Shown: positions 42,017 to 52,371, numbered from the stretch's first letter. The stretch is 64,000 nt of DNA from Oceanitalea sp047302425 (GCF_047302425.1 NZ_CP154855.1:2852001-2916000), one strand, 5' to 3'. The notes: generated by a model not told the origin, from the letters alone. Numbers and translations are program-made.

Positions 42017-42059
42017 ACGGCGAGGGCCGCCCGGGGAGCCCCCGGGCGGCCCTCGCCGT
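42017..42059. terminator. Bidirectional terminator after the M13 gene
   Basis: Perfect 20-bp stem (42017-42036 with 42040-42059), loop AGC. It touches the stop codon of the opposing gene at 42060. Confidence 0.9.
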
Positions 42060-42581
42060 TCAGAACAGCTCGTAGGCGGCCCGGGCGACGCTGAAGCCGT
42101 AGCCGGACCCGTCGTGGCGGCAGGTGACCCCGGACCGCGCGCTCTCGCAGGTGAAGCCGTGCGCCGCCGTCGTCTGCCCGTAGTCGAGGACGGGCACGTC
42201 ACCGGCGACGACGAGCGGCTCGCACGGCATCGAGGCCCCCGCCTCCTCCACGCGCAGGTGGCCGCCCGCGCCCTCCTCCTCGCAGGAGGCGGCGTCCACC
42301 GGGTCGTAGGTGAAGTTGGAGATCACGCAGTCGGCGGAGTCGGTGCCGATGGCGCAGACGATGTTCCCCGACGGCGAGGAGAAGTACTCCGCCTCGGGCT
42401 CCGGCGTCGGCGTCTCGGCCGGCTCGCTCTCCCGCTCGGTGCTCGTCGACGACGGCGTCGGGTCCTCGCCACCGCCCCCGAGGCGGCCGGCGAGGAGGAT
42501 GACGAAGAGCAGCACGAGGATGCTGACGACGACGATGAGGAACAGCTGCGCCGGCGTCAGCCGGCGGCCGGTGTCGGACAT
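42060..42581 (-). CDS. Membrane-anchored extracytoplasmic protein, DUF6636-like
   Basis: 173 residues. One transmembrane helix at residues ~11-33 (LFLIVVVSILVLLFVILLAG), a disordered Thr/Glu/Pro linker, then a small extracellular domain with six Cys (FSSPSGNIVCAIG, DCVIS, SCEE, MPCEP, FTCES, VTCRHDG), likely three disulfides. The pattern FxSPSGNIxC...GVTCxH...GFxxAR is the one I associate with DUF6636 proteins. Function unknown. GGAAGG ribosome site. Upstream of and possibly separate from yggS. Confidence 0.7.
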   Translation of the reverse strand: MSDTGRRLTPAQLFLIVVVSILVLLFVILLAGRLGGGGEDPTPSSTSTERESEPAETPTPEPEAEYFSSPSGNIVCAIGTDSADCVISNFTYDPVDAASCEEEGAGGHLRVEEAGASMPCEPLVVAGDVPVLDYGQTTAAHGFTCESARSGVTCRHDGSGYGFSVARAAYELF

Positions 42582-42650
42582 GGACCTTCCCGTCTCTCAA
42601 GAACCCCGACACGGTACGTGACGAGCCCCCGTCGAGGACAACCTAGCCGG

Positions 42651-43349
42651 TCAGGCCGGACGCGCCCCGAAGACGGCGCTGCCCACCCGGACCATCGTCG
42701 CGCCCGCGGCGACGGCGACCTCGAGGTCACCGCTCATGCCCATCGACAGCTCCCGCGCCGCACCGGTGCCGTCCGCGCCGCTGCCGAGCACCTCGTCGCG
42801 CAGCGCGGCCAGGCGCTCGTAGGAGGCACGGACGACGTCGACGTCGGTGGAGTTCGCCCCGATCGTCATGAGCCCGCGCAGCCGCAGGTGCGGCAGTGCC
42901 CCGACGGCGACGGCGAGCGCCACCGCGTCCTCGGGCGCGGCACCCGCCTTGGTCGGTTCTGCGGAGGTGTTGACCTGGACGAGGACCTCGAGCTCGCGTC
43001 CCTCGCGGCCGGCGAGGCGGTCGAGCCGCTCGGCGAGAGGCAGGCTGTCGACGCTCTGCACGCAGCCGACGAGCGGGACGACCTTGCCCGCCTTGTTCGA
43101 CTGCAGCCGCCCGATGAAGTGCATCTCGTGCGGGAGGTCGGCGAGGTCCGGCGCGGTCGCGACGAGCTCCTGGGCGCGGTTGTGCCCGAGGAGGGGGAAA
43201 CCGGCCGCGACGGCCTCGCGCACGAGCTCGACGGGTTGGGTCTTGACCGCGAGGAGGATGTCGACCTCGGCCGGATCACGACCGACGCTCCGTGCCCCGG
43301 CGGCCACCCGGTCCCGGACCGCCGCCAGCGCCTCGAGGACCTCACTCAC
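42651..43349 (-). CDS. YggS family PLP homeostasis protein
   Basis: 232 residues, alanine-racemase-like TIM barrel binding PLP. PLP-lysine in ILLAVKTQP (about residue 35), HNRAQEL, HFIGRLQSNK, and the phosphate cup LSMGMSGDLEVAVAAGATMVRVGSAVFG, all standard. Keeps vitamin B6 and amino/keto-acid pools balanced. Catalysis is not known. It is far from its common neighbours ftsZ and sepF. GTG start with TAGGCT 7 bases ahead, suggesting leaderless translation. Confidence 0.93.
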   Translation of the reverse strand: MSEVLEALAAVRDRVAAGARSVGRDPAEVDILLAVKTQPVELVREAVAAGFPLLGHNRAQELVATAPDLADLPHEMHFIGRLQSNKAGKVVPLVGCVQSVDSLPLAERLDRLAGREGRELEVLVQVNTSAEPTKAGAAPEDAVALAVAVGALPHLRLRGLMTIGANSTDVDVVRASYERLAALRDEVLGSGADGTGAARELSMGMSGDLEVAVAAGATMVRVGSAVFGARPA

Positions 43350-43409
43350 GGGCCCGAGCCTATCGCCCCCACAGGCCCGGCCTTGACGCCGGGGCGCCCC
43401 TGCGGAGCC

Positions 43410-44855
43410 TCAGGAGCGGGCGCCGTGGCGGTCGAGGAACTCGTAGACCTCGGTGTCGTCGACGCCCGGGAAGGTGCCGGGCGGGATCGCGGCGAGCAGG
43501 TGGGAGTGCGCCCGGGCGCTGGGCCACGAGTCGGCCGCCCAGCGGGCGGCGAGCTCGGCCGGGGGCCGGCGGCAGCAGGCCGGCTCGGGGCACGCCGAGC
43601 GCGCGCGGACCGTCGTCTCGCGGCCCTGGAACCACTTCGCGTACGCGAACGGGACGCCGACGTCGATGGCGAAGTCCCCCGTTCCCGTCCGCTCGACGTG
43701 GGTGGTGCACCAGTAGGTCCCGCGGCCCATGTCGGTGTACTGGTGGTGGGTGGCGTACCGGTCAGGGTTGTGGAACACCGCGCGGGAGGCCCAGTAGCGG
43801 CACACGACCTGCCCCTCGATGGCTCCGGTGACGTCGGTGGGGAAGGTGACGTCGTCGTTCTCGTACGCCTTGTAGATGACCCCGTCCTCCCCCACCCGCA
43901 TGAAGTGGACGGGCAGGTCGAGGTGCTCGGTGGCGAGGTTGGTGAACCGGTGCGCGGCGGTCTCGTAGGAGACGGCGAAGGCGTCGCGCAGGTCGTCGAT
44001 CGCCAGCGCCCGCTCGTCCTTGGCCGCGCTGAGGAACTTCACGGCCGCGGCCTCGGGCACGAGCAGCGCTGCGGCGAAGTAGTTGACCTCCACCCGCTGG
44101 CGCAGGAAGTCGGCGTAGCTCTGCGGTTCGACGTGCCCGAGCGCGACGTGCCCCAAGGTCTGCAGGACGATCGTGCGGGGGTCCTGGCCGGCCCGCGCGG
44201 TGACGGGCAGGTAGATGCGCTGGTTGCGGCGGTCGATGATCGAGCGGGTGGAGCGCGGCAGGTCGGGGACCCGCTCCACCGTGAAGCCGAGGTGCCGCGT
44301 CACGGCACCGACTCCCCGGTCGGTGAGCGGCCCGGACCGGTGGCCCACCGCCTCCCCGATCCGTGCCGCGAGCTCCTCGATCTCCGGGAAGTAGTTGTGC
44401 CGGGCACGCATGTCCGCGCGCAGCTCCGCGTTGGCCCGACGAGCCTCCTCGGGCGTGGCCGCCCGGATCGCGGTGGCCCGCGCGAGCTCGTGGTGCATGC
44501 CGACCAGCGCCTCGAGCACCTCCGTGGGCAGGGTGGCCCCCGGCTTGACCACGGGCAGGCCGAGCGCGGAGTAGTGAGGTGCCGCCTGCGCCCGGGCAAG
44601 GTCGATCTCCAGCGCCGCTCGGTGTGACGGCGGCTCCGGACGGAGGAGCTCCTCGACCGGGACGTGCAGCTCGCGGGCGATCGCCGCGAGGAGGGCGAGC
44701 CGCGGCTCGCGCCGACCGTTCTCGATCTGGGACAGCAGCGACTGCGCCCGACCCACCCGCCCGGCCAGCTGCGCGAGCGTGAGCCCGCGGGCGCGGCGGG
44801 CGTGGCGGATCCGGGGCCCGAGGACGGCGAGGTCGATGTCGTCTGCGTCCGGCAC
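43410..44855 (-). CDS. ramB: RamB-type short-chain fatty acyl regulator
   Basis: 481 residues. N-terminal XRE helix-turn-helix (RARGLTLAQLAGRVGRAQSLLSQIENGRREP, residues ~20-51), a central ImmA/IrrE-like domain with a degenerate HExxH (QTLGHVALGHVE), and a C-terminal short-chain-fatty-acyl regulator domain with Cys pairs (CPEPACCRRP). In Corynebacterium and Mycobacterium RamB controls acetate and glyoxylate genes. Its divergent position to aceA-aceB here, with an inverted repeat between, fits this. GTG start, AGGAG ribosome site. Confidence 0.85.
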   Translation of the reverse strand: MPDADDIDLAVLGPRIRHARRARGLTLAQLAGRVGRAQSLLSQIENGRREPRLALLAAIARELHVPVEELLRPEPPSHRAALEIDLARAQAAPHYSALGLPVVKPGATLPTEVLEALVGMHHELARATAIRAATPEEARRANAELRADMRARHNYFPEIEELAARIGEAVGHRSGPLTDRGVGAVTRHLGFTVERVPDLPRSTRSIIDRRNQRIYLPVTARAGQDPRTIVLQTLGHVALGHVEPQSYADFLRQRVEVNYFAAALLVPEAAAVKFLSAAKDERALAIDDLRDAFAVSYETAAHRFTNLATEHLDLPVHFMRVGEDGVIYKAYENDDVTFPTDVTGAIEGQVVCRYWASRAVFHNPDRYATHHQYTDMGRGTYWCTTHVERTGTGDFAIDVGVPFAYAKWFQGRETTVRARSACPEPACCRRPPAELAARWAADSWPSARAHSHLLAAIPPGTFPGVDDTEVYEFLDRHGARS

Positions 44856-44887
44856 TTCTTCTCCTCCAGTGAAGGATCACGGAACTT

Positions 44888-44908
44888 CACCAACCTTAGA
44901 CCTTGGTG
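44888..44908. promoter_or_regulatory. Inverted repeat in the ramB-aceA divergent promoter
   Basis: CACCAA-N9-TTGGTG (44888-44893, 44903-44908). On the minus strand the left part overlaps TAAGGT (44893-44898), a -10 for ramB. A candidate RamB operator acting on both directions. It differs from the corynebacterial TTTGCAAA-type site, so this is inference from position. Confidence 0.4.
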
Positions 44909-44984
44909 TGGCGCAGATCATGCTTCCAGAGTGGAGGCACGCAGTTGTTCACCGGCGCGAGCCGGCCGACCAGGGAGAGAACCG

Positions 44985-46313
<1,329 letters not shown>

Positions 46314-46383
46314 GGCCGGTGGGGCGGCGCCACCCGGCGCCGACCCGGCCCGCACTCCCAAGCCAACACCGAAGGACACCGCC

Positions 46384-48114
46384 ATGACCACGCAGACCAC
46401 CGCCCCCTACCGGTACGACCCTCCCCTCACCCCGCCCTCGGCGCCCACGCCGCCGACCGCGGGAGACGAGATCGCCCCGCCCCGCCGTCGTCGGCGCCGC
46501 GAACGGCCACCTTTCGGGCTGGACGGGACCGTGCGCACCGTCGTCGACATCCCATCCACGCCGGCGAGCCAGGCGATCCTCACGCCCCAGGCCCTCGCCC
46601 TGCTCACCGAGCTCCACAAGCGCTTCGCCGGTCGCCGCGCCGAGCTGCTCGAGCTGCGCCAGCGCCGCCGCCAGGAGCTCGCCGACGGCAGGCGGCTGGA
46701 CTTCCGGCCCGAGACCCGGCACATCCGCGAGGACACCTCGTGGCACGTGGCGCCTCCGGCGCCTGGCCTGGAGGACCGCCGGGTGGAGATCACCGGCCCC
46801 ACCGAGCGGAAGATGACGATCAACGCCCTCAACTCCGGGGCGAAGGTGTGGCTCGCCGACCTCGAGGACGCGAACACCCCGCACCTCGAGAACGTCATCG
46901 CCGGTCAGGCCAACCTGCGCGAGGCGATCCGCCGCACCATCACCTACACCTCCCCCGAGGGCAAGGACTACCGCCTCCACGACGGCGAGCTCCCGACGAT
47001 CGTCATGCGCCCGCGCGGCTGGCACCTCACCGAGAAGCACCTGCGCTTCGACGGTCAGCCGATGTCCGCCAGCCTCGTGGACTTCGGTCTGTACATGGTG
47101 CACAACGCTCACGCGCTCCTCGCCCGCGGGTCCGGCCCGTACTTCTACCTGCCGAAGCTGGAGAACCACCTCGAGGCGCGGCTGTGGGACGAGGTCTTCA
47201 CCTTCACCGAGCGGCAGCTGGGCATCGAGCACGGCACCATCCGCGCGACGGTGCTCATCGAGACCATCACCGCGGCCTTCGAGATGGAGGAGATCCTCTA
47301 CGAGCTGCGGGACCACAGCGCCGGCCTCAACGCCGGGCGCTGGGACTACATCTTCTCCCTCATCAAGACCTTCCGGGACCGGCCGGACATGGTCCTGCCC
47401 GACCGCGCCGACGTCACGATGACGGTCCCGTTCATGCGTGCCTACACCGAGCTTCTCGTGCGCACCTGCCACCGGCGCGGCGCCCACGCGATCGGCGGGA
47501 TGTCGGCATTCATCCCGTCGAAGGACCCGCAGCGAACCGAGGAGGTCCTCGCCCGGGTGCGGGCCGACAAGCAGCGGGAGGCCGACGACGGCTTCGACGG
47601 CTCGTGGGTCGCCCACCCGGGCATGGTCGCCGCCGTCCGGGAGGTCTTCGACGCCACCCTCGGCTTCACCCCGCACCAGATCCACCGGACCCGGGAGGAG
47701 GTCACCGTCACCGCCGCCGACCTCCTGGCCGTCCCACCGCCACGGGTGACCCGCGAGGGTCTGCGGACGAACGTCGCCGTGGCGCTGCGCTACCTCGAGG
47801 CGTGGCTCGGCGGGCGGGGCGCCGTCGGGATCTCCGGGCTCATGGAGGACGCCGCCACCGCGGAGATCTCCCGCTCCCAGGTGTGGCAGTGGGTCCGTCA
47901 CCGCACCGTGCTCGACGACGGCGCCCCGGTCACCCGGGAGCTCGTCACCGCGCTCCTCGAGGAGGAGCGGCTGCGTCTGGTCTCGGAGGTGGACGGGGAC
48001 GCGGACCGGGTGGATCGCGTGGCGCAGGCCGCCGAGCTCTTCGCCGAGACGGCTCTCGCGGAGGACTACCCGCCGTTCCTCACGATCCCCGCCTACGCGC
48101 GCAGGATCGACTGA
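46384..48114 (+). CDS. aceB: Malate synthase A
   Basis: 576 residues. Condenses glyoxylate and acetyl-CoA to malate. Signatures of the A-type enzyme: LADLEDANTPHLENV, RPRGWHL, the loop PKLENHLEARLWDEVF, ETITAAFEMEEILYELRDH with the catalytic Arg/Glu region, MTVPFMRAYTELL, and GISGLMEDAATAEISRSQVWQW near the C-terminus. The first ~45 residues are Pro/Arg-rich and probably disordered. Its transcription stops at a large hairpin shared with lplA. Confidence 0.96.
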   Translation: MTTQTTAPYRYDPPLTPPSAPTPPTAGDEIAPPRRRRRRERPPFGLDGTVRTVVDIPSTPASQAILTPQALALLTELHKRFAGRRAELLELRQRRRQELADGRRLDFRPETRHIREDTSWHVAPPAPGLEDRRVEITGPTERKMTINALNSGAKVWLADLEDANTPHLENVIAGQANLREAIRRTITYTSPEGKDYRLHDGELPTIVMRPRGWHLTEKHLRFDGQPMSASLVDFGLYMVHNAHALLARGSGPYFYLPKLENHLEARLWDEVFTFTERQLGIEHGTIRATVLIETITAAFEMEEILYELRDHSAGLNAGRWDYIFSLIKTFRDRPDMVLPDRADVTMTVPFMRAYTELLVRTCHRRGAHAIGGMSAFIPSKDPQRTEEVLARVRADKQREADDGFDGSWVAHPGMVAAVREVFDATLGFTPHQIHRTREEVTVTAADLLAVPPPRVTREGLRTNVAVALRYLEAWLGGRGAVGISGLMEDAATAEISRSQVWQWVRHRTVLDDGAPVTRELVTALLEEERLRLVSEVDGDADRVDRVAQAAELFAETALAEDYPPFLTIPAYARRID

Positions 48115-48130
48115 GCCCCTCGTCCAGCTT

Positions 48131-48217
48131 CCGGATCCCGCCACAAACGCCGGCGGATGAGCGCGACTCGCCGCCCGTGACCGGCGGCGTGTCGCCGCCG
48201 GTTGTGGCGGGATCCGG
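48131..48217. terminator. Large bidirectional hairpin between aceB and lplA
   Basis: Perfect 16-bp outer stem (48131-48146 with 48202-48217), with an inner GCCGGCGG/CCGCCGG pairing enclosing a ~35-nt loop. Unusually long for a simple terminator. Confidence 0.7.
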
Positions 48218-48230
48218 CTGCGAGGCTGCG

Positions 48231-49280
48231 TCAGGGCACGCGGTAGGTCCAGGCGTCGTCGAGGAACTTCTCCTCGACGAGCTGCTCGGCGCGGGCCAGC
48301 TCCTCGGCGGTGTAGTCCGAGCGCACGGTGTCGTAGCGGCCCTCGAAGTGGGCGATGAAGGACTCGATGATGGCCTCGCGGCTCATCCCGGTCTGCGAGC
48401 GCATCGGGTCGACCCGCTTGTTGGCGCTCGTGGTGCCCTTGTCCGACATCTTCTCGCGCCCGATGCGGAGCACCTCGAGCATCTTGTCGGCATCGATGTC
48501 GTAGCTCATCGTCACGTGGTGCAGGACGACGCCGCTCGCGAAGCGCTTCTGGGCGGCGCCGCCGATCTTGCCGGCGTCGGAGGCGATGTCGTTGAGCGGC
48601 ACGTAGCGGGCGTTGACGCCGACCTCCTTGAGGGCGCCGAGGACCCAGTCGTCGAGGAAGGCGTAGGAGCGCTCGAAGCTCAGCCCCTCGACGAGGGAGG
48701 TGGGCACGACGAGGGAGTAGGTGATGCAGTTGCCGGGCTCCATGAACATCGCCCCGCCGCCGGACACGCGGCGGACCACCGACATGCCGTGGCGGGCGAG
48801 CCCCTCGGGGTCGATCTCGTTGCGCACCGACTGGAAGGAGCCGATGACGACGAGCGGGCCGTCCCAGTCCCAGATGCGCATGAGCGGGCCGCGGCGGCCG
48901 GCGGCCACCTCGCCGGGCAGCACCTCGTCCAGGGCCACGTGCATCGCCGGGGGCAGCACGCGCGGGCCGATGACCTCGAAGGTGTGGTCGGCCCAGCTCG
49001 TCGCGTGCCCCAGGGCGCGGCGCACCGCGATGCCGACGGCGTCGGCACTGAAGCCGACGAGCGCGACGTCCGGGGTGAGCGCGCGGGTCACCGTCTGGGC
49101 GAGCTCCTCGGCGCCCGCCGTCGCCGGCATGCCCTCGAGGGCCGCGTTGATGGCCTCGAGGGCGGTGTCCGGCTCGAGGAAGAAGTCCCCCGAGACGCTG
49201 ACGTGCCGCAGCCGGTCCTCCACGACCTCGAGGTCGACGGCGACGAGCTTGCCCTGGGGAACCTTGTACTCACCACGCAC
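48231..49280 (-). CDS. lplA: Lipoate-protein ligase A
   Basis: 349 residues. Attaches lipoate to 2-oxoacid dehydrogenases and GcvH. The N-terminal ~90 residues (EYKVPQGKLVAVDLEVVEDRL) correspond to the small accessory domain that is C-terminal in E. coli LplA, so the domain order is swapped. The main BPL/LplA domain follows with VVRRVSGGGAMFMEPGN (RRxSGGGxVxHD-like) and the lipoyl-AMP lysine in DIASDAGKIGGAAQKR. GTG start with TAGCCT exactly 6 bases ahead: leaderless. Tail-to-tail with aceB. Confidence 0.88.
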   Translation of the reverse strand: MRGEYKVPQGKLVAVDLEVVEDRLRHVSVSGDFFLEPDTALEAINAALEGMPATAGAEELAQTVTRALTPDVALVGFSADAVGIAVRRALGHATSWADHTFEVIGPRVLPPAMHVALDEVLPGEVAAGRRGPLMRIWDWDGPLVVIGSFQSVRNEIDPEGLARHGMSVVRRVSGGGAMFMEPGNCITYSLVVPTSLVEGLSFERSYAFLDDWVLGALKEVGVNARYVPLNDIASDAGKIGGAAQKRFASGVVLHHVTMSYDIDADKMLEVLRIGREKMSDKGTTSANKRVDPMRSQTGMSREAIIESFIAHFEGRYDTVRSDYTAEELARAEQLVEEKFLDDAWTYRVP

Positions 49281-49311
49281 CGGCTCAGGCTACCGGCAGT
49301 GGCGCCCGGCC

Positions 49312-50931
49312 TCAGCGCGGCTCGACGTCGCGGTGCAGCAGGCCGTAGACCACCGAGTCGACGAGGGCCTCCCAGCTGGCCTCGATGATGTCGGGCCCCA
49401 CGCCCACGGTGCTCCAGGAGCGGGCGCCGTCGGAGGTCTCGATGAGCACGCGGGTGGTCGCGTCGGTGCCCGACTGGGTGTCGAGGATGCGGACCTTGAA
49501 GTCGATGAGCTCGAAGTCCTCGAGCTCGGGGTACACGTCGACCAGGGCCTGGCGCAGTGCGTGGTCGAGCGCGTTGACCGGACCGTTGCCCTCGCCGGTG
49601 CACACGACCCGGCCGCGGCCGGTGTGGAGCTTGACGGTGGCCTCGGCCAGGGTGAGGGAGATGTCCTCGCTCAGCGTCTGGACGATGGCCCGCCAGCTCT
49701 CGACGGAGAAGTACCGCGGGCGGCTGCCGTCGAGCTCCTCACGCAGGAGCAGCTCGAAGGACGCGTCGGCCGCGTCGAAGGTGTAGCCCTGCGCCTCGGC
49801 GGCCTTGACCCGCTCGGTGACCCGGGCGAGCACGTCCGGCCGGCCGGACAGGTCGATCCCCAGCTCGCGGCCCTTGAGCTCGATGCTCGCCCGCCCCGCC
49901 ATCTCCGAGACGAGCATGCGCATGTCGTTGCCCACGGCCACCGGGTCGATGTGCTGGTAGAGGTCGGGGTCCACCCGGATCGCCGAGGCGTGCAGGCCGG
50001 CCTTGTGGGCGAAGGCGCTGGCGCCGACGTAGGGCTGGCGGGCGTAGGGGCTGATGTTGGTGATCTCGCTGATCGCGTGCGACAGGCGGCTCGACTCGCG
50101 CAGCCCGTCCCCGGCGAGGGTGTCCACCCCGTGCTTGAGCTCGAGGTTGGCGACGACGGTGACGAGGTCGGCGTTGCCGGTGCGCTCGCCGTAGCCGTTG
50201 ACCGTGCCCTGGACGTGCCGCACCCCCGCCTCGACGGCGGCGAGGGAGTTGGCGACGGCGCAGCCGGTGTCGTTGTGGGCGTGGATGCCCAGGACGCCGT
50301 CGACCCGCGCACGGACGTCGGTGACGATCTCGTGGACCCACCCCGGCAGCATCCCGCCGTTGGTGTCGCACAGGACGGCGACGTGCGCGCCGGCGTCGAG
50401 GCCCGCGCGGACCGCGGCGACGGCGTACTCGGCGTCGTAGCGGTAGCCGTCGAAGAAGTGCTCGGCGTCGAGGATGACCTCGCGGTCGTGCTCGCGCAGG
50501 TAGCGGACGGTGTCCGCGATCATCCGCAGGTTCTCCTCCGCCGTCGTGCGCAGGGCGCGCTCGACGTGCCGGATGTCGCTCTTGGCGACGATCGTGATGA
50601 CGGGCGCCTCGGAGTCGACGAGCGCACGGACCTGGGGGTCGTCGTGGGGACGCGTGCCGGCCTTGCAGGTGGAGCCGAAGGCGGCCAGGCGGGCGTGGCG
50701 CAGGTCGAGCTCCTTGGCCGCGCGCGCGAAGAACTCGGTGTCCTTGGGGATCGCGCCGGGCCACCCGCCCTCGATGTACCCCACCCCGAGCTCGTCGAGC
50801 AGCGGGGCGATGGCGAGCTTGTCCGCGACGGACAGGTTCATCCCCTCCTGCTGGGCGCCGTCGCGCAGGGTGGTGTCGTAGACGTCGATGGCGAGCTCAG
50901 CCTGCGAGGCGAGGCGCGTCGTCGTGCTCAT
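49312..50931 (-). CDS. cimA: Citramalate synthase
   Basis: 539 residues, DRE-TIM family. N-terminal VYDTTLRDGAQQEGMNLS, metal-ligand HAHNDTGCAVANSL, GYGERTGNADL and FAHKAGLHASAI, then a C-terminal LeuA-type allosteric domain (from about residue 410). The pattern DTTLRDGxQxEG with GGWPG is of the CimA (pyruvate plus acetyl-CoA to citramalate) type rather than 2-isopropylmalate synthase. This gives a threonine-independent route to isoleucine. Preceded by a Leu-Ile-Ile leader peptide and attenuator. Confidence 0.88.
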   Translation of the reverse strand: MSTTTRLASQAELAIDVYDTTLRDGAQQEGMNLSVADKLAIAPLLDELGVGYIEGGWPGAIPKDTEFFARAAKELDLRHARLAAFGSTCKAGTRPHDDPQVRALVDSEAPVITIVAKSDIRHVERALRTTAEENLRMIADTVRYLREHDREVILDAEHFFDGYRYDAEYAVAAVRAGLDAGAHVAVLCDTNGGMLPGWVHEIVTDVRARVDGVLGIHAHNDTGCAVANSLAAVEAGVRHVQGTVNGYGERTGNADLVTVVANLELKHGVDTLAGDGLRESSRLSHAISEITNISPYARQPYVGASAFAHKAGLHASAIRVDPDLYQHIDPVAVGNDMRMLVSEMAGRASIELKGRELGIDLSGRPDVLARVTERVKAAEAQGYTFDAADASFELLLREELDGSRPRYFSVESWRAIVQTLSEDISLTLAEATVKLHTGRGRVVCTGEGNGPVNALDHALRQALVDVYPELEDFELIDFKVRILDTQSGTDATTRVLIETSDGARSWSTVGVGPDIIEASWEALVDSVVYGLLHRDVEPR

Positions 50932-51023
50932 GGTGTGTCTTCCCTCTGTCAGCCGTCGCAGTCCTGCTCCCCGACGGGGGTGGTGCCGGTCTCGGTCGCC
51001 GCCGGGGTCTCCGGCAACAAAAA

Positions 51024-51046
51024 AACCTCCCGGGGTACGGGAGGTT
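51024..51046 (-). terminator. Attenuator terminator of cimA
   Basis: On the minus strand AACCTCCCG pairs perfectly with CGGGAGGTT around a 5-nt loop, followed by a run of seven T. A competing hairpin GCGCACG/CGTGCGC (51047-51075) lies between the leader peptide and this terminator and overlaps the leader's stop codon. Confidence 0.85.
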
Positions 51047-51074
51047 GCGCACGTGGCGGGTGGTGCCGCGTGCG

Positions 51075-51101
51075 CTAGCCGATAATGAGCCGGAACTGCA
51101 T
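51075..51101 (-). CDS. cimA leader peptide MQFRLIIG
   Basis: Nine codons including TAG: M-Q-F-R-L-I-I-G. Consecutive Leu-Ile-Ile codons lie directly before the attenuator hairpins, so ribosome stalling when isoleucine or leucine is scarce would favour read-through. The ATG has CATCAT (51108-51113) exactly 6 bases upstream and no ribosome site, so translation should start on the first base of the mRNA. Confidence 0.75.
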   Translation of the reverse strand: MQFRLIIG

Positions 51102-51165
51102 GGCGTCATGATGCCACACCCGGCGGGTGACCTGTAGCACCCGTCCACCCCGGCCTCCCGCCCGC

Positions 51166-52260
51166 TCAGACGAGCGGCTGCATCCAGCCGTGCGGGTCCG
51201 CGGCGCGGCCGAACTGGATGTCGGTGAGCTGGGTGAACAGGCGCTCGGTGACCGGCCCGGCGGCGCCGTCGCCCACGGTGACGTCGAAGGACTCCCCCGC
51301 CAGGCGGCCGATGGGCGTGATGACCGCGGCGGTGCCGCAGGCGAAGACCTCGCTGACGGAGCCGTCGCGGATGCCGTCGAGCAGCCCGGCGAGCGGGATG
51401 TCGCACTCCTCGACGGCGGTGCCCTGGTCGGTGAGCAGCGTAAGGATCGAGGAGCGGGTGACGCCCTCGAGGATCGTGCCGGTGAGGGCCGGGGTGCGCA
51501 CGACGCCGTCGGCCCCGACGACGAAGATGTTCATCCCGCCGAGCTCCTCGAGGTTGGTGCCCGTGGCGGCGTCGAGGAAGCACACCTGGTCGAAGCCGCG
51601 GGCGTAGGCCGTCTGCTGGGGCAGCAGGCTGGCAGCGTAGTTGCCGCCGAACTTCGCGTTGCCGGTGCCGCCCGGCCCGGCGCGGTGGTAGTCCTCGGCC
51701 ACCCAGATCGAGACCGGCTGGAAGCCGTTGACGAAGTAGGGCCCCACCGGGGAGGCGATGACGAGGTACTCGAAGCGGTGGGCGGGCCGCACCCCGAGGA
51801 AGGGCTCGGTCGCGATCATGAAGGGCCGCAGGTACAGGCTCGCGCCCGGCGTCGAGGGCACCCACTCGAGGTCGGTCTCGACGAGGGCGCGGATGGAGGC
51901 GAGGAAGTCCTCGACCGGCAGCTCGGGCATCGCCAGGCGGCGCGCGGAGAGCTGGAAGCGGCGCGCGTTGGCCTCGGGCCGGAACGCCCAGGCCGAGCCG
52001 TCGGCGTGCCGGTAGGCCTTGAGGCCCTCGAAGATCTCCTGGCCGTAGTGGAGCACCGAGGCGGCCGGGGACAGCTCGAGCGGGGCGAAGCCCTCGACCC
52101 GGTGACCGTGCCACCCGCCGTCGACCGACCACGTGGCCCGCGCCATGTGGTCGGTGAACTCCACCCCGAAGCTCAGCCGCTCGAGGGCGGCGGTGCGCTC
52201 CGCCGTCGTCCGCGGGCGCGAGCTCGGCACGATCGCGAAATCGGCAGGTGCAGTGGTCAT
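51166..52260 (-). CDS. ilvE: Branched-chain amino acid aminotransferase
   Basis: 364 residues, fold type IV PLP enzyme. Last step of Val, Leu and Ile synthesis and first step of their breakdown. PLP-lysine in NAKFGGNYAASL (about residue 204), then GTNLEELGGMNIF and the phosphate loop TLLTDQGTAVEE...; FACGTAAVITPIG is typical of actinobacterial IlvE. Ribosome site GGAGG before ATG 52260. TACTCT (minus strand, 52327-52332) within a TACTC-N2-GAGTA palindrome is a candidate -10. Confidence 0.95.
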   Translation of the reverse strand: MTTAPADFAIVPSSRPRTTAERTAALERLSFGVEFTDHMARATWSVDGGWHGHRVEGFAPLELSPAASVLHYGQEIFEGLKAYRHADGSAWAFRPEANARRFQLSARRLAMPELPVEDFLASIRALVETDLEWVPSTPGASLYLRPFMIATEPFLGVRPAHRFEYLVIASPVGPYFVNGFQPVSIWVAEDYHRAGPGGTGNAKFGGNYAASLLPQQTAYARGFDQVCFLDAATGTNLEELGGMNIFVVGADGVVRTPALTGTILEGVTRSSILTLLTDQGTAVEECDIPLAGLLDGIRDGSVSEVFACGTAAVITPIGRLAGESFDVTVGDGAAGPVTERLFTQLTDIQFGRAADPHGWMQPLV

Positions 52261-52371
52261 GACGGGCCTCCAGCGGTCCTTCGGTCATCCGCCGGCGGCG
52301 GGTGCTGGTGCGTGCAGTGGTACTCGAGAGTATCGCCCGGGCGCCGCCGGACAGGCCCGGCGCGCGGCCGC

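Noticed and set aside
44907..44922. CRP/GlxR site TGTGG-N6-TCATG before aceA
   Set aside because: Only 7 of 10 conserved positions match and the half-sites are not symmetrical; not above chance.
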